Source of the DNA: Plasmodiophora brassicae
Taxonomy: Eukaryota > Endomyxa > Phytomyxea > Plasmodiophorida > Plasmodiophoridae
Direction of reading: 5' to 3'
DNA: 64,000 nt
NCBI GenBank assembly: GCA_039704465.1
Contig: JASFAU010000013.1
Location: forward strand, 992,001 to 1,056,000
Shown here: positions 1-10,721 of the stretch, one piece after another
How positions within the stretch are numbered: position 1 is the first letter of the stretch
Layout: each line of letters starts with the position of its first letter
Translations under genes and position numbers: made by a program
The notes under the pieces: model-generated
What the model was told of the DNA's origin: nothing
The model's database searches: none
Seen by the model: only the letters and a program-made list of their open reading frames with translations

Positions 1-1170
1 CCGCCCTGGACGACTTCACGGAAAGGCGGACGCCCTGTCCCGTCGACCAGAGTACCAGCCCTCGCGCGAGGAAGAAGAGATGGTCCAACGCTCCCTCCGC
101 ATGCTGTCTCCGGATCACTTTCTTCCCGGCCCGCTCGGGCATACCATCAGCGCCTTGCAGCCGGAGAACAGCTCGGTATCCTTGATTGAGCGCATTCGGC
201 GGCAGCAGGCGACGGATGCCTATGTCGCGAAGATGAAGGCACTCGTCGACACTCCGAAAGGACGCCGCTTCCGATTAATCGACGGCCTGCTCTACAGGGA
301 TCACCGTCTCATTGTTGTCGGGGACGATTGAAAGCTCGAGATCCTTCAGACCTTGCATGACTCGCCCGCCGCTGGTCATCTCGGTTTGTGGAAGACTTTG
401 CGCTTAGTCCAACGCGAGTTCTGGTGGTGCCAGCTCCGGTCGTATGTCAAGGACTACGTCGCGTCCTGTGACACCTGCCGGCGATGTAAGATACCACGTC
501 ACAAGCCCGCTGGCCTTCTTACACCGTTACCACTTCCGACAGCGCTCTGGTCGTCCATTTCGATGGACTTCATCGTCAAACTTCCACGATCCATCGGGTT
601 CGATTCAATACTGGTGGTTGTTGATCGTTTCTCTAAGATGGCGCACTTCATCCCATGTAACGAGACGACGACGGCGGCCCAGCTGGAGGACCTGTTCCTC
701 TGCAACATCTTCCGTTTGCACGGGCTGCCGACCGACATCGTCTCCGACAGGGGACCCCAGTTCATATCGAAGTTTTGGAAGCAACTGCTGAACCGGCTCG
801 GCGTCCAGCGGAATCTGTCTTCGGCGCGTCACCCAGAATCGGATGGCCAAACGGAGCGGGTCAACCAGACCCTCGAGCAGTACCTACGAACGTACGTAAA
901 TTTCCAGCAGGATGATTGGGCCTCTTGGTTGCCCATCGCCGAATTCGCGTACAATGACGCCTGTCACTCATCGACGGGGATGTCCCCGTTCTTCGCCAAT
1001 TACGGGTATCACCCGGCGTTCCACGATCTACGCCCGCGAACCTCCGCATCTTCGAATCCGTCAGCGGATGAGCGCGCGGAGTTCCTGCACACGCTACGCA
1101 CAGTGCTGAAGCAGAACCTGTCCAACGCGATCCACGCGATGAAGCGGTTCGCCGATGCTCGTCGCAGCCC

Positions 1171-1241
1171 TGTAGACCGGACCGCCAACTAGGCCACGGG
1201 AGCAGCTGCTCTCGTGGCCTAGTTGGGCGGTCCGGTCTACA
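1171..1241. repeat. Left palindromic terminal repeat of the 325-bp element
   Basis: This 71-base near-perfect palindrome has its centre at the GAGCAG/CTGCTC junction near 1205. Compared with the right copy it lacks one C (GCCAACT instead of GCCCAACT). It also has one arm mismatch (CGGGAG against CTCTCG). It could extrude as a hairpin. Confidence 0.9.
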
Positions 1242-1423
1242 AAACATCTCACCGGGGAAGCTCGTACCCCCCGACGATCGAGCGATGTCCGCCGCCTACC
1301 CGTGTAGACGACTCGCAGACCTGCTCTCGTGCCTGGCGCGTCCGTACTATCTACCATCCTCCCCAAAACTCTCCGTCCACGGCGGACTTCGAGGAGGCTC
1401 GAACTCCCGTCGGTGAGATGTTT

Positions 1424-1495
1424 TGTAGACCGGACCGCCCAACTAGGCCACGGGAGCAGCTGCTCTCGTGGCCTAGTTGGGCGGTCCGGTCTACA
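1424..1495. repeat. Right palindromic terminal repeat of the 325-bp element
   Basis: This 72-base palindrome is identical in direct orientation to the left copy apart from one base. Because each end is itself palindromic, the element has direct and inverted terminal repeats at once. The flanking extensions (AAACATCTC and GAGATGTTT) are inverted only, which supports a TIR-type element. Confidence 0.9.
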
Positions 1496-2059
1496 GCCCG
1501 CACCCGCCCTACAAGCCCGGCGATCTGGTCATGCTACGGAAGGGGGCCTTACGAACGGGCCGACCTTGTGACAAACTCGACGTCCGTATGTTAGGCCCAT
1601 ATCCCGTAGCGAAAGTCATCAACGCCGTTGCGTACGAGCTCGAGTTGCCGCCGACCTGTCGGATCCACAATGTGTTCCACGCGTCCCTTCTGGAACCGTA
1701 CGTCGCCAGCGTCATACCCGGCCGCCACCAGCCGCCACCAGATCCTATCGTGGTCGATGGGGAGGCGGAACCCCTCTACCTAGTCAAAAACATCCTGGAC
1801 TCAAGGTACCGACGGGGGCGTCTTCAGTATTTGATCGATTGGGAGGACTACCCGCCGTCCGAGAGGACATGGGAACCGGCCGGAACGCTTTGTGGCACGG
1901 GAGGGATGGATCAAGCAATAGCAGAGTTCCACACTCTCCACCCGGCGAAACCTGGACCCGCACAACGGCGCCGGAAAACGTCCCGTTAACAGGACAGTCG
2001 TAGTGTCAGGCGTATAGGTCCGTATGTATAGTTGCGGTATTATACCCGCGGTATAATAC

Positions 2060-2130
2060 AGTGGTATTATACCATCTTCCAGAGGTACTATACAGTGGTA
2101 TTATACCATCTTCCAGAGGTACTATACAGT
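2060..2130. repeat. 34-bp tandem repeat at the hAT left end
   Basis: Two identical 34-base units (2060-2093 and 2094-2127) containing GGTATTATACC and its near complement GGTACTATAC. Such subterminal repeats in hAT elements commonly bind the transposase; that role is inferred here. Confidence 0.8.
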
Positions 2131-3661
2131 ATACACACTGTATAGGCTGTGTCCGCAGCGCAGTGCCCAGGCGGCGGCGGCAGGCAGGCGCAGGCCGCAG
2201 CGCAGTGCGCAGGCGGCAGGCAGAGGCCGCAAACACATCTTCGTCAGTGTCGAAGATGAAGCCAAAGGATGACATCTGGAAGATGTTCAGCGAGCCGTTC
2301 AGCTCGGGCGATTCTAAATCAAAGTACTGCAAGTGCTTGGCATGTGATGGTGCCGTTATTGCAGCAGCGGGGCGATTGCGCGATCATTGGGCGAAATGCA
2401 AGAAGCGACCTCGCGCAATTGGTCAGCTCGATGCGGGCTTCCAGCCCTCTCGGAAGTCGGCGAAGTCGGCACATTCGTCGAAGGGTGCTGCATCCACATC
2501 AGCTGCGAGTTCATCCGCGGGTGGCAGTGTGGTGGACAAGGATGTGATGGCGCAACCATTGAATTCATCATTGTTCCTCGCTGGCGGCGGTCGCCAGTAC
2601 TTCGACTCGATGTCGGGAGAGGAGTTGGCGAATCTACAGCAGCTCTTCGCTCGTGCTGTTCATCGTACATCGATGCCTTTTGCCGCGTTTGAGCATGAGT
2701 CGTGGCGTGCGTTCTTTAAAGCGCTTCGCGGGAGCTTCAAGATTCCATCGACCGAAGCGATCGGGGGCGATTTCATGCGAACCGAATATGCGCTGACCAT
2801 GAACGACGTTCTGCTCCATCTCGCTAAGCATACTCTCATCTGCTTCACGCTGGACGGTGCCACGAACGTGCAGGGGAAACAAGTCATCAACATGATGGCT
2901 TGTGGACCTAAGCCGTTCTTTCTCGAACACTTCACGATGGAGCTGCGACGGGAGAGCGCCGGCAATCTGCTAGACAAGTTGCTGGACTGCAAGCTGCGCC
3001 TACTGGGATCGATCCGGAAGCCGGCCCCTGGTTTCGTGTTAACGAGGGATGAAGAAGATGATGATGACCCAATGGATGACAGCGATGTTGAAGTGCAGCG
3101 GGAAGGACAGCCCTGCAAGAAGAACGCACACTTCATCAATCCGCCGATGTTCTGTTTCTGCAGCGATTCTCCAAGCGTAATGGTCAAGCTGCGCAAGGAG
3201 TGCCTGAGCACGAAGGAGTTTGTGTTCGCGTACGGTTGTGCACCCCATGCCATCCACAATCTGTGCATGGATCTCATTAAGAACTTTCCCGGCGTGAAGC
3301 GCGTCTTGAAGCAGATTGTGTACATGGTGAAGACATTGAAATCGTCCCATCTATTGATGCAGCTCTTCGACAAGCTCTGTCTCGAGAAGCTCAAGAAGAC
3401 GTACGTCCTCATTCTCTATACGAAGACTAGATGGGGCACCGTGTTCTTCGCTGCGCAGCGTGCTAGCAAGGTGAAGGCGGCGTGTGCAGCGCTGCCAGGC
3501 GAGATTCTCAACGCCGATCTCGACATTGACATAAGCGATGATCTCAAGACGCTGCTTACTGATCCAGCGTATTGGAAGGGTGTCGCAGCGATGGAGTCTC
3601 TCTTTATGATGATTAGCTGCTGTTTGACGTATCTGGAGGGAGACGAGGCTACATTCTCGGC

Positions 3662-3858
3662 TGTGCTAACGCCGCCGCTGCCCACTACGGGGGCGGTCGG
3701 TCGCAAGAGTCGGCGCCTGGTGATATAACGAACTCATGTATTTGGACAGGATCGTCACAGCAAGGGCCGCTGCGGGGTCGAGTACGGTCATGATCATGTG
3801 ACCGGGTGGCAGCAGCATCTGAGCAGCATCATCTGAGTACTGGTACTCTGGATGAACA
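3662..3858 (-). repeat. 3' LTR of the nested gypsy element
   Basis: A 197-base repeat starting TGTGCTAACG and ending GGATGAACA on the plus strand, so it begins TG and ends CA in both readings. The same sequence is at 8798-8966 plus 9865-9887. Confidence 0.9.
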
Positions 3859-3867
3859 CTCCCCGTG

Positions 3868-6800
3868 TTAGAAATCTGCTAACAGTCGTGAGCAGAGGGG
3901 GTCTCCTTCGGCTTGTCGTTCGAGGAAGGCCCTGACGATATCAGGAACATCGGCCGCCATGACCGAGTAAGGTTCCCATGAATTGTCGGTGGCATCGAAT
4001 CCGATCCAGTTGATCAGTAGTTCAGTGTCACCTGACGTAGAATTGACTCGAATGTCCTCGACTGCGTTGACTTGGTAAGCCACGCCGGTGAGCGCGATGT
4101 TGTGCTTCAGGGAAGAGGTGACATTCAAGTGCGCATCTGCATAGAACATTAAGCGCTGGGCGTGTACATCTGAGATATGATCAGTCAAGAGATCTCGAAC
4201 TCGATACACCCAGTCGTTGATGGTGTCGATAATCTGGGCAGGTCCAGTCCAGTTGTACTCGGACTTGGAGTGCTTGCCATGGTTGGCCACGAGAACGTAG
4301 TCGCCCGTCGTGAAGTTGATCTCGCGAACATTGCGTCGGCGACGCCGGGCGCGTTGCTTGAGATCACGTAGATGGGTGCGTGTACGTGCCACTGCTTTGT
4401 GCATGTCCTCGAGAGAATCGATAAGTTCCGTCGTCATTTCTTTGAGACGGTCAGGGGTCAACGGTACGTCGATAACCGCGTCGATGCGTTTGTTGAAGAT
4501 AATCGAGATAGGTGTCGAGGGTGGCAAACCCGTAAACATCGTGACAGGCGCGTAGCCCACACTTGATCGAACAGTGTGATTTACCGTCATGTTGATCAGC
4601 GGAAGGACATACGGCCAATCCTGGAATGGAAGATTTAGCTCGGAGAGGAGGGACTTCAGCAGAAAGAGAAGCCGCTTGTTGACAACCTCAACCGTGCCGT
4701 TCGCCCAAGGTGTGTAGGCAGTTGTGAAATGATGGTTGCAGTGTAACCGGCTATTAAGCTCGGCGATAACCGCGTTTTTGAAGTGTGTGCCGCGGTCAGA
4801 GACATGTTGGAAAACAATGCCGAAACGTTTGAACCAATCCAGAAGAGATTCGGCGACAACGCTGTGATCCGCGAATTGACAAGGAATTAACTCGACGAAT
4901 GCCGTAGCGTCGTCCTTCAGAACCAGAACATAACGAAGTTGATGAGAATCGCCTGGACGAGGTTTGGATAAGAAAAGAAAGTCATAGTGGATGACCTTAT
5001 TGGGCTTGTCCGCATGCATAGCCGTGCCAAAAGGTCGGGGAATCATCGAATCTTTGTTGCGTAGGCAGTGTAAGCATTTGTCCACAAATGCACGAACAAA
5101 GGAATCCAGATCAGGCCACCAGAAGAGTTGTGCGATGCTCGAAATAGTCGATGCAGCAGGTTGATGACCAGACAGTCCCATATGTGAAATCACTGCGATG
5201 CGTAGCTGCAGTGCATGTGATGGTACCCAGAGTTGATTGTCTGGAGTACGCCAACCAGATTCCGGGCTAAGGTGGAGAGACATGTCCCCTTCGAGTTGGA
5301 GAATATCGGAAACGACAGATAAGTCGTGTTGGCGAATGTAGTCGGTCTGAGCGTTACTAATCTCGTCGACAGACGGCCAGATAAACTCATCGGTCATCTT
5401 GTAATCGTCGAAGTCAAGATTAATTGCCATATGACGAATAGAACGGAACGATGGAGGGGAAAATGAGGAGAGTGGTTGCAGGGCGACGCCCCACCGCGTG
5501 GCGAGGTCGGCCCAAACGTTGTCCTCCCCAGCAATGTGCTCAATGTGAAAATCTAGGTCGATAATCTGAAGTCGCCAGCGCTCCAAGCGATCGCCGGTCG
5601 TCCGACTAATTCGTGCAACCGAGGCAGGGTTCAGAATGAAAACCAAATTACGGTGGTCTGTGAAGATTCGAAGTGCCAACTTTGACATAGAGATGAAGTG
5701 TCTGAGGCGATAGCAGCCTTCGATGATGGCGTAGGCCTCCTTCTCAATGGTCGCCCACTTCAATTGAGAACCACGGAATGTCCCCGAGATGAACGACAAA
5801 GGTTCGTGGTGTTGCTCACCGTACGGGAGATCAATATCTTCCGGAGGGATCTGCGACAGGAAAACAGACCAGAAACGGTCACTCGCATCCGGAAAGAGAC
5901 ACATGATCCATTCGTCCTTGGGGTGCGCCAGCGTCATGGCCTCCGATAGACGATGCTTCAGAGAATTGAAACTGGTGAGATGGTCAGTGGTCCAGCCGAT
6001 GTCGGCTAAACGAACTCGACGTAGATGTGATTTCTTCAGACTGCTGACAGAACGAGAAGCGGACAGAAGTAGATCCTGTAGCGGATGAACATGTGCCGCG
6101 AATTGAGGGATAACAGAACGGACCAATTGAGGCCCGAGAGGAACTGTTGGAGATCAGCAGCCGTGATAGGAGTTGATAGATCGTGCAAGGCGTTGAGATA
6201 CGAGCGATCGAACGACACTCCATCAGCGGATATAACGCGACCGCACCATGTCACTGAAGTGAGATATAACTGGCAGCGATCAGGGTTGAGTTTAACTCCA
6301 AACTCGTCGAAAGCGTTGAGAAGAGATTCGAGTGTGTCCATGTAGGCTCCGAATCCAGATACGTAGCCGAGGATATCGTCGATCCAGAGTAGGGCGCAGA
6401 TATATAGAAGTTTCCCCAACACCTGTTGCATTCCCGCCTGGAACGCAAACACGCAATCAGCGATTCCCTGGATGATGCGCCTGGGTGTAAACGTGGCGAT
6501 GTGCGTCATGAACGAGCAGGCCTCCTGCGAATCAGGGTGCAACGGAAATTGCCAATAGCCTTTAAAGGCATCGAACAGCATGAAGATGGTCGCGGAACGT
6601 AGGTAGGTCAGGATGATGTCGATGGAGGGCATCGGCCATGCAATGCGTTCGGTCTGTTTGTTGACGGCTTCATTGATGTCGACGGTCAGCCGATGGCCGC
6701 GAACCTCCGTGTCCTTCTTGTCGACGACCAGACACGGCGACGCGTACCTGCTGTGCGGATTGCGGTACACAAAATCGTTTTCCGCCAAGGTTCCTACGTG

Positions 6801-7595
6801 ATCATCCATGAATTTTTGATGTTCGAGGGTATACCTTCGTGTTCGGCAACGAACAGGACGAGCATCTGCTTTGAAGTGTAGTTTCAGTGGACTTACTTTC
6901 GCAGGTGGATCACGGCCAAGCTTCGTTCGCCATATGTCTTTGTGTCGATTGACAGTTGTGCGTAGACGCGGGACTTGATCGTTAGGGAAACCGGAGTCAG
7001 TTGCACGTTGTATCATCCGGTCTATTGCCCTGTCCACGTCTGTATCGGAGTGTTCTCCGATTTCGACATCATAGTCGTCACCCGGATCATTGGTGTCCAA
7101 TTGGGGCTCATGATCGCGAGTTGTTCCACTTACCTCCGGGTGTCTTACCGCTCTCATCGTGATCCCTTGACCACCTGGGGCGTGACGTTCCGGGGTCGGA
7201 TCCGCTTCGATGATGATAGGACCATTTGCCTCGATTAACATCTCCTTCAGTTGTGTAGCTGGATTGATACCCAACGCGTCCAGTTCCGGGGCTCCTAAAA
7301 GGACAATGTCATCAGATAGGTCTTCGCGACATACGTTGATTTCCCGCCCGCGTAGATGTGCAGGTTTGCCATGCGAAGGTGGGACAATGGTGATGTCCAC
7401 GATCGCTGTGGCGACAATTGTTGTCGTAGCCCCGATCGTCGCAAGTTTCGCCTCCGTTGGATGGTCGAACACTTTGACTGGGACATGCTGGATGGCTTGA
7501 ATCCGTAGCAGTTGCGACTGCGAAATGACGGTCTTCGTCGCACCACTATCGGCTTCGAATGGAAGGTCGAGCGAGTTCTGGAAGCGAAGTCTCAT
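3868..7595 (-). pseudogene. gypsy pol (PR-RT-RH-IN-chromodomain), one frameshift
   Basis: Pol starts at ATG 7593-7595 with the aspartic protease (EADSGATK). RT follows with catalytic LLWIDDILGY and the thumb start LQQFLSGLNW. The frame is lost at about 6120 by a single-base change and resumes at VRSVIPQF. The downstream part carries the RT/RNase H connection (PDASDRF, EHIAGEDNVWAD), zinc binding (HMGLSGH then CLHC), integrase D, D, E (IHYDFLFL, SDRGTHF, WANGTVEVVN) and a chromodomain (NWIGFDATDNSWEPY) ending at 3868. The related element at 19544-24800 reads through the same place without a break, so this frameshift is probably a disabling mutation. Apart from it the element is nearly intact. 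Confidence 0.88.
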
Positions 7596-8596
7596 AGGGG
7601 ACGGTGTTGACGGCGACGGCGGGCCATGCGCTTTGCCGTGTCTGCGTTGCCCTTACTCTCCTCCTTCTCTTTGCGCTCTTTCTGGAACTTTTCAATGGCA
7701 GCTTTGCGTTCTCCTTGAGTTGCCTTCGGGCACACTTGGACCCAGTGCTGCTCCTTGCAGATTAGGCAACCTGCCTTTGGAGGATCCTTACCTTCGAAAC
7801 GTTTTCGGATGTGCTCGGGGATGTCCCTCGATTCGTCTTTCGTTTGCGATGTGGACGATTGAGCTGTCTTCAGTCCGATCGGATTTGTCGGATGCTTGCC
7901 GCCATTCCTATTCGGAGCAACAACGTCCTTACCTTTCTTACCTGCAGGTGGGGACATGGTCTGCGCTGGAGACTTCTTCTTCTCAGCTTGCAGCCGGAAG
8001 TGTTTGTCCTGCTCTTTGGCAAGACGGTCGACGAGGTCGAAGAATTTGAGCTCGTCCTTCTCAGCGTCCCTGCACCCTCCGAACTCGATCGCGCGTTCGA
8101 CTAGAACCGCAAGGTCAGTGGGACGGATACCTCCGCGTAATACCTTGATCTTGCGCTTGGTTCCTTTCGTTCCTTTGGCGTATGTGTCTTGTAGCCCATA
8201 GTCGTCGATTAGCTCATCGAACTTGGCGAAGAAAGACGTGACACGTTCCTCAATACTCTTGATTGACAGGTTCATGACCACTGTCTTCGTGAGAAGCGCC
8301 TTGATGTCTGTCGAACTCTCGACATCAGCCTCCCTGCGTTGGACTGACCTCAAGTAGCTCATGATGTCGCCATCCGTGATCGTGCTGGCGGGTTGACGTA
8401 GGCGATATTTCGACATCCCTTTGAGGACGTCCTCGGTAATGCATGACTTCACCGTTGGCGGATGAATATCCTCCTTGTAGATCAGTCGGCGCTCGTTAAC
8501 GATCTCGACGTGTTTCCTATATTTCTTGAGGAAATCGTTAATTCCGTCCTTGGCCGTAAGGCTCAGGGTACGTAGGATGGGCGGTTTCAAAGGCAT
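7592..8596 (-). CDS. gypsy Gag with zinc knuckle
   Basis: A 334-residue open frame with a helical capsid-like N-terminal half. The C-terminal nucleocapsid has one zinc knuckle (CLICKEQHWVQVC, spacing C-x2-C-x3-H-x4-C, one residue shorter than the usual x4), followed by a lysine/arginine-rich tail. The gag stop TGA overlaps the pol ATG in the four bases ATGA (7592-7595), so pol may be made by termination and re-initiation. No stop codon interrupts this gag. It belongs to the minus-strand gypsy element. Confidence 0.85.
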   Translation of the reverse strand: MPLKPPILRTLSLTAKDGINDFLKKYRKHVEIVNERRLIYKEDIHPPTVKSCITEDVLKGMSKYRLRQPASTITDGDIMSYLRSVQRREADVESSTDIKALLTKTVVMNLSIKSIEERVTSFFAKFDELIDDYGLQDTYAKGTKGTKRKIKVLRGGIRPTDLAVLVERAIEFGGCRDAEKDELKFFDLVDRLAKEQDKHFRLQAEKKKSPAQTMSPPAGKKGKDVVAPNRNGGKHPTNPIGLKTAQSSTSQTKDESRDIPEHIRKRFEGKDPPKAGCLICKEQHWVQVCPKATQGERKAAIEKFQKERKEKEESKGNADTAKRMARRRRQHRPL

Positions 8597-8797
8597 AAAG
8601 ATCGGGCTCTTACCGTGCAGGTTGTTGACTGAAGCCCTCGATCGATTTCGTCATCTGTCGACGATTCATGCTCCTTGGCCTCGGCATCGGAGTTGGTCCT
8701 GGCGTCGTCCTCCATCTGTAGACGAACGGGCGCTCTGCGGCCACCTCCTGCCATTAAGTGAGTTCGTTTGCTTGGGGCTCTTTGCGCAAGAAGCTTC

Positions 8798-8966
8798 TGT
8801 GCTAACGCCGCCGCTGCCCACTACGGGGGCGGTCGGTCGCAAGAGTCGGCGCCTGGTGATATAACGAACTCATGTATTTGGACAGGATCGTCACAGCAAG
8901 GGCCGCTGCGGGGTCGAGTACGGTCATGATCATGTGACCGGGTGGCAGCAGCATCTGAGCAGCATC
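8798..8966 (-). repeat. 5' LTR of the nested gypsy element, first part
   Basis: The first 169 bases match 3662-3830 in the other LTR. The repeat then breaks off at GCAGCATC, where copia sequence begins; the last 23 bases of the LTR reappear at 9865-9887. Five bases (ATCTG) of the LTR are missing at the junction. Confidence 0.88.
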
Positions 8967-8967
8967 G

Positions 8968-9680
8968 ACCAAGCCGTACCTCAAACTTATTGGCTGCCTG
9001 ACATGGCTCGCCCATCGATGCCGTCCCGACATCGCGTACATAACGAATGTACTGGCCCAATTCTCCTCGAATCCCGGCATCCAGCATTGGCGTGCGGGGC
9101 AACGCGTTCTTAAGTACCTCGCCGGCACCATGACGCACGGCATCCGATACGAACGCCAGCCCGAAGATCGTCTGATCGCATACGCCGACGCTGATTGGGC
9201 ATCCGACCCTGACACGCGACGGTCGCGCTCCGGCCACATCATCCTGCTGGCTGGCGGCCCCGTGCACTGGCAGTCACGTCGCCAAGACCTGGGCGCAGTC
9301 AAAGTTAGCTTATCGTCCACACATGCAGAGATCAAGTCGCTGTGTGCTGTTACCCGCCAGCTGGCCTGGATCCGGTCATTCCTGACCGAAATCGGCTTCG
9401 CACGCTCCAGTCCGACGATCGTATACGAGGACAATCAAGGCGCGAAGGCCTGGTCTGGCTATCGTCGGATGGATGATCGCACGAAGGACATCGAGGTGCA
9501 GTTTCACTACACCCGGGAGGCCGTCGAGGCCAGTTTGATCGTGGTCCACAAGTGCCCGTCCGCCGAGATGGCTGCAGACTACCTCACGAAGCCCGCTATC
9601 AGCACCTCGTATCATGCGAACCTGCTCCTGGGCCGGCATCATCGACACAAGTCCCAGGCCGTGTGCTGCTGGAGGGGGCG
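8968..9680 (+). pseudogene. copia pol fragment (RT end and RNase H)
   Basis: Open in frame from the left junction. The RT end shows YLKLIGCLTWLAH and CRPDIAYITN, followed by HWRAGQRVLKYLAGT. RNase H follows with acidic residues in YADADWASD, SSTHAEIKSL and YEDNQGAKAW, then the copia-typical ADYLTKP. The first ATG of the fragment is at 9130, but the frame is open upstream of it. It has no start of its own and no clear stop before the LTR. Confidence 0.88.
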
Positions 9681-9864
9681 TGTCGAACAACGTATCCACT
9701 ACGACCAGCAGCACATGCCTGCAGCACGTGAACGCCGTCACGCACTCCGCGACTCCGTGCCCGCCGGCGTTGGCAACCGTTACACCGTCGGCGACTACGT
9801 CGCCACTGTAACGTCCGCCGCACACGCCGTACGTAATACATCCACTTCATTATTGTCCTTCTCA
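9681..9864 (+). repeat. copia 3' LTR
   Basis: This stretch of 184 bases starts TGTCGAACAACG right after a purine tract and ends CCTTCTCA. It is followed by AGTAC, the expected right target copy within the gypsy LTR. No second copy is in the window, so the limits rest on position and the TG/CA ends. Confidence 0.7.
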
Positions 9865-10508
9865 AGTACTGGTACTCTGGATGAACATCGGCCGTGTATG
9901 CGTGCTTCGTGGCGATCAAATATCACATCCAAACTCTTGATCCCGCCGTGATGGACGCCCTACATCTGAACGACGCTGATGTTGCCGAGATGATCACGCT
10001 CATCCACCACCGCTTCTCGACCATCTATTCGGAGTCCCATGCCCTCGCATTTGCTACTGATCCATTGTTCAACACCATGCGCACTTCGATCGCGGCCAAG
10101 TTCGGCGAGGAGTTCTTGCACGTCGGGAAAGGTTCGATCAACCAGCAGTCGAAGGCGGCAATTGCCCGTATCTCGATGGGCAACGAGACCCTACGTCGAT
10201 CGATGTTATCTGAGTTCGCCGAGTTCGTCATTCGCCACCATGACACAGATGACGACTTCGCTGACGTGAAGTTCAAGCCATCCCACTTGTGGACGCTTTG
10301 TGACGAATCGTGCTACGGATCGATAAAGGGGCCGCTGTCTGGGTTGCATAAGAACCCGGCCGGTGCAAGTGGAGGCGAGCGCAATCATAAGGCTGCCAAG
10401 CGCGTTCACTCTCGTAACCGCGCTCGATTAGGTCAGTCCAAGATCGAGACTGGGACCGCCATCCTGTTCAATTCGAGGCAGCTCGTTCGTCGACTGGAAA
10501 CGATGAGG

Positions 10509-10721
10509 TCTTTTCCCAGAATAGTGAACTCTTTTAATAGAACTAGCTGGATCACAGGCCATACTGTGCCTGTGTGGTATCATGCTAGTAGCCCATGACA
10601 GTGTCAACAGAGATGCCAGTGGGGAACAGCGGGTGATGTCATGCAGTGACGTCACCAGAGTCAGGCTGATGTAGGGAATGAGCCATATATAGCCGGCCCA
10701 TTTCTACAACGACACGAAACA
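10509..10721. other. About 210 bp interrupting the hAT 3' coding part
   Basis: Lies between two parts of the hAT transposase frame. It contains a TATA-like CATATATAG (about 10683) and no open frame. No splice pair that keeps the frame was found. It may be a solo LTR or another small insertion; TGTCAACAG at about 10599 could be an LTR start. Unresolved. Confidence 0.4.

Larger units (their letters stand above)
1171..1495. mobile_element. 325-bp MITE-like element with palindromic ends
   Basis: A short element inserted in the gypsy integrase/chromodomain linker. Its ends are inverted repeats of about 86 bases: a 71-72 base palindrome (starts TGTAGACCGGACCGCC) plus the extension AAACATCTCACCG. 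Target copies GCCC lie at 1167-1170 and 1496-1499; because of symmetry the duplication could be read as 5 bases (AGCCC). The middle, about 1255-1410, has no convincing coding capacity. It is probably a non-autonomous DNA transposon mobilised in trans; the superfamily is not identified. Confidence 0.8.
2..1989 (+). pseudogene. Ty3/gypsy chromovirus pol, 3' part (broken)
   Basis: This is the 3' part of a gypsy polyprotein, open in frame from the window edge. In order it has the end of RNase H (GKADALSRRP), an H2C2 zinc-binding domain (HDSPAAGHLG then CDTCRRC), the integrase core with D (SMDFIV), D (SDRGPQF) and E (DGQTERVNQ), and a C-terminal chromodomain (about 1777-1900, ILDSRYRRGRLQYLIDWEDY). 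It is broken twice: an in-frame TGA at 329-331 between RNase H and the zinc domain, and a 325-base insertion at 1171-1495. Removing the insertion and one target copy leaves the frame intact, so the insertion hit an open reading frame. The stop codon is at 1987-1989. No 3' LTR is recognised downstream. Family assignment is firm; the copy is dead. Confidence 0.9.
8967..9864 (+). mobile_element. 5'-truncated Ty1/copia element in the gypsy LTR
   Basis: The third layer of the nest. It has the end of RT, RNase H, a purine tract (GGAGGGGGCG, 9671-9680) and a 3' LTR. The 5' LTR, gag, integrase and most of RT are absent. The left junction cuts into RT coding sequence and into the host LTR, which points to a deletion after insertion covering the copia 5' part and about 10 bases of flank. 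Confidence 0.85.
3662..9887 (-). mobile_element. Ty3/gypsy chromovirus inserted in the hAT
   Basis: A complete LTR element on the minus strand. The 3' LTR is 3662-3858, and a purine tract (CACGGGGAG on the minus strand) lies at 3859-3867 next to it. The 5' LTR is split into 8798-8966 and 9865-9887 by a copia fragment. Five-base target duplications TCGGC lie at 3657-3661 and 9888-9892. The two LTRs agree in length over the aligned part (169 bases) and I saw no difference between them, suggesting a recent insertion. Gag and pol lie between. Confidence 0.9.

Noticed and set aside
3662..3858. Assigning this repeat as a copia LTR
   Set aside because: The copia element has its own 3' LTR starting at 9681. 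The repeat at 3662 and 8798 flanks the gypsy genes, has a purine tract on the gypsy side and TCGGC duplications outside.
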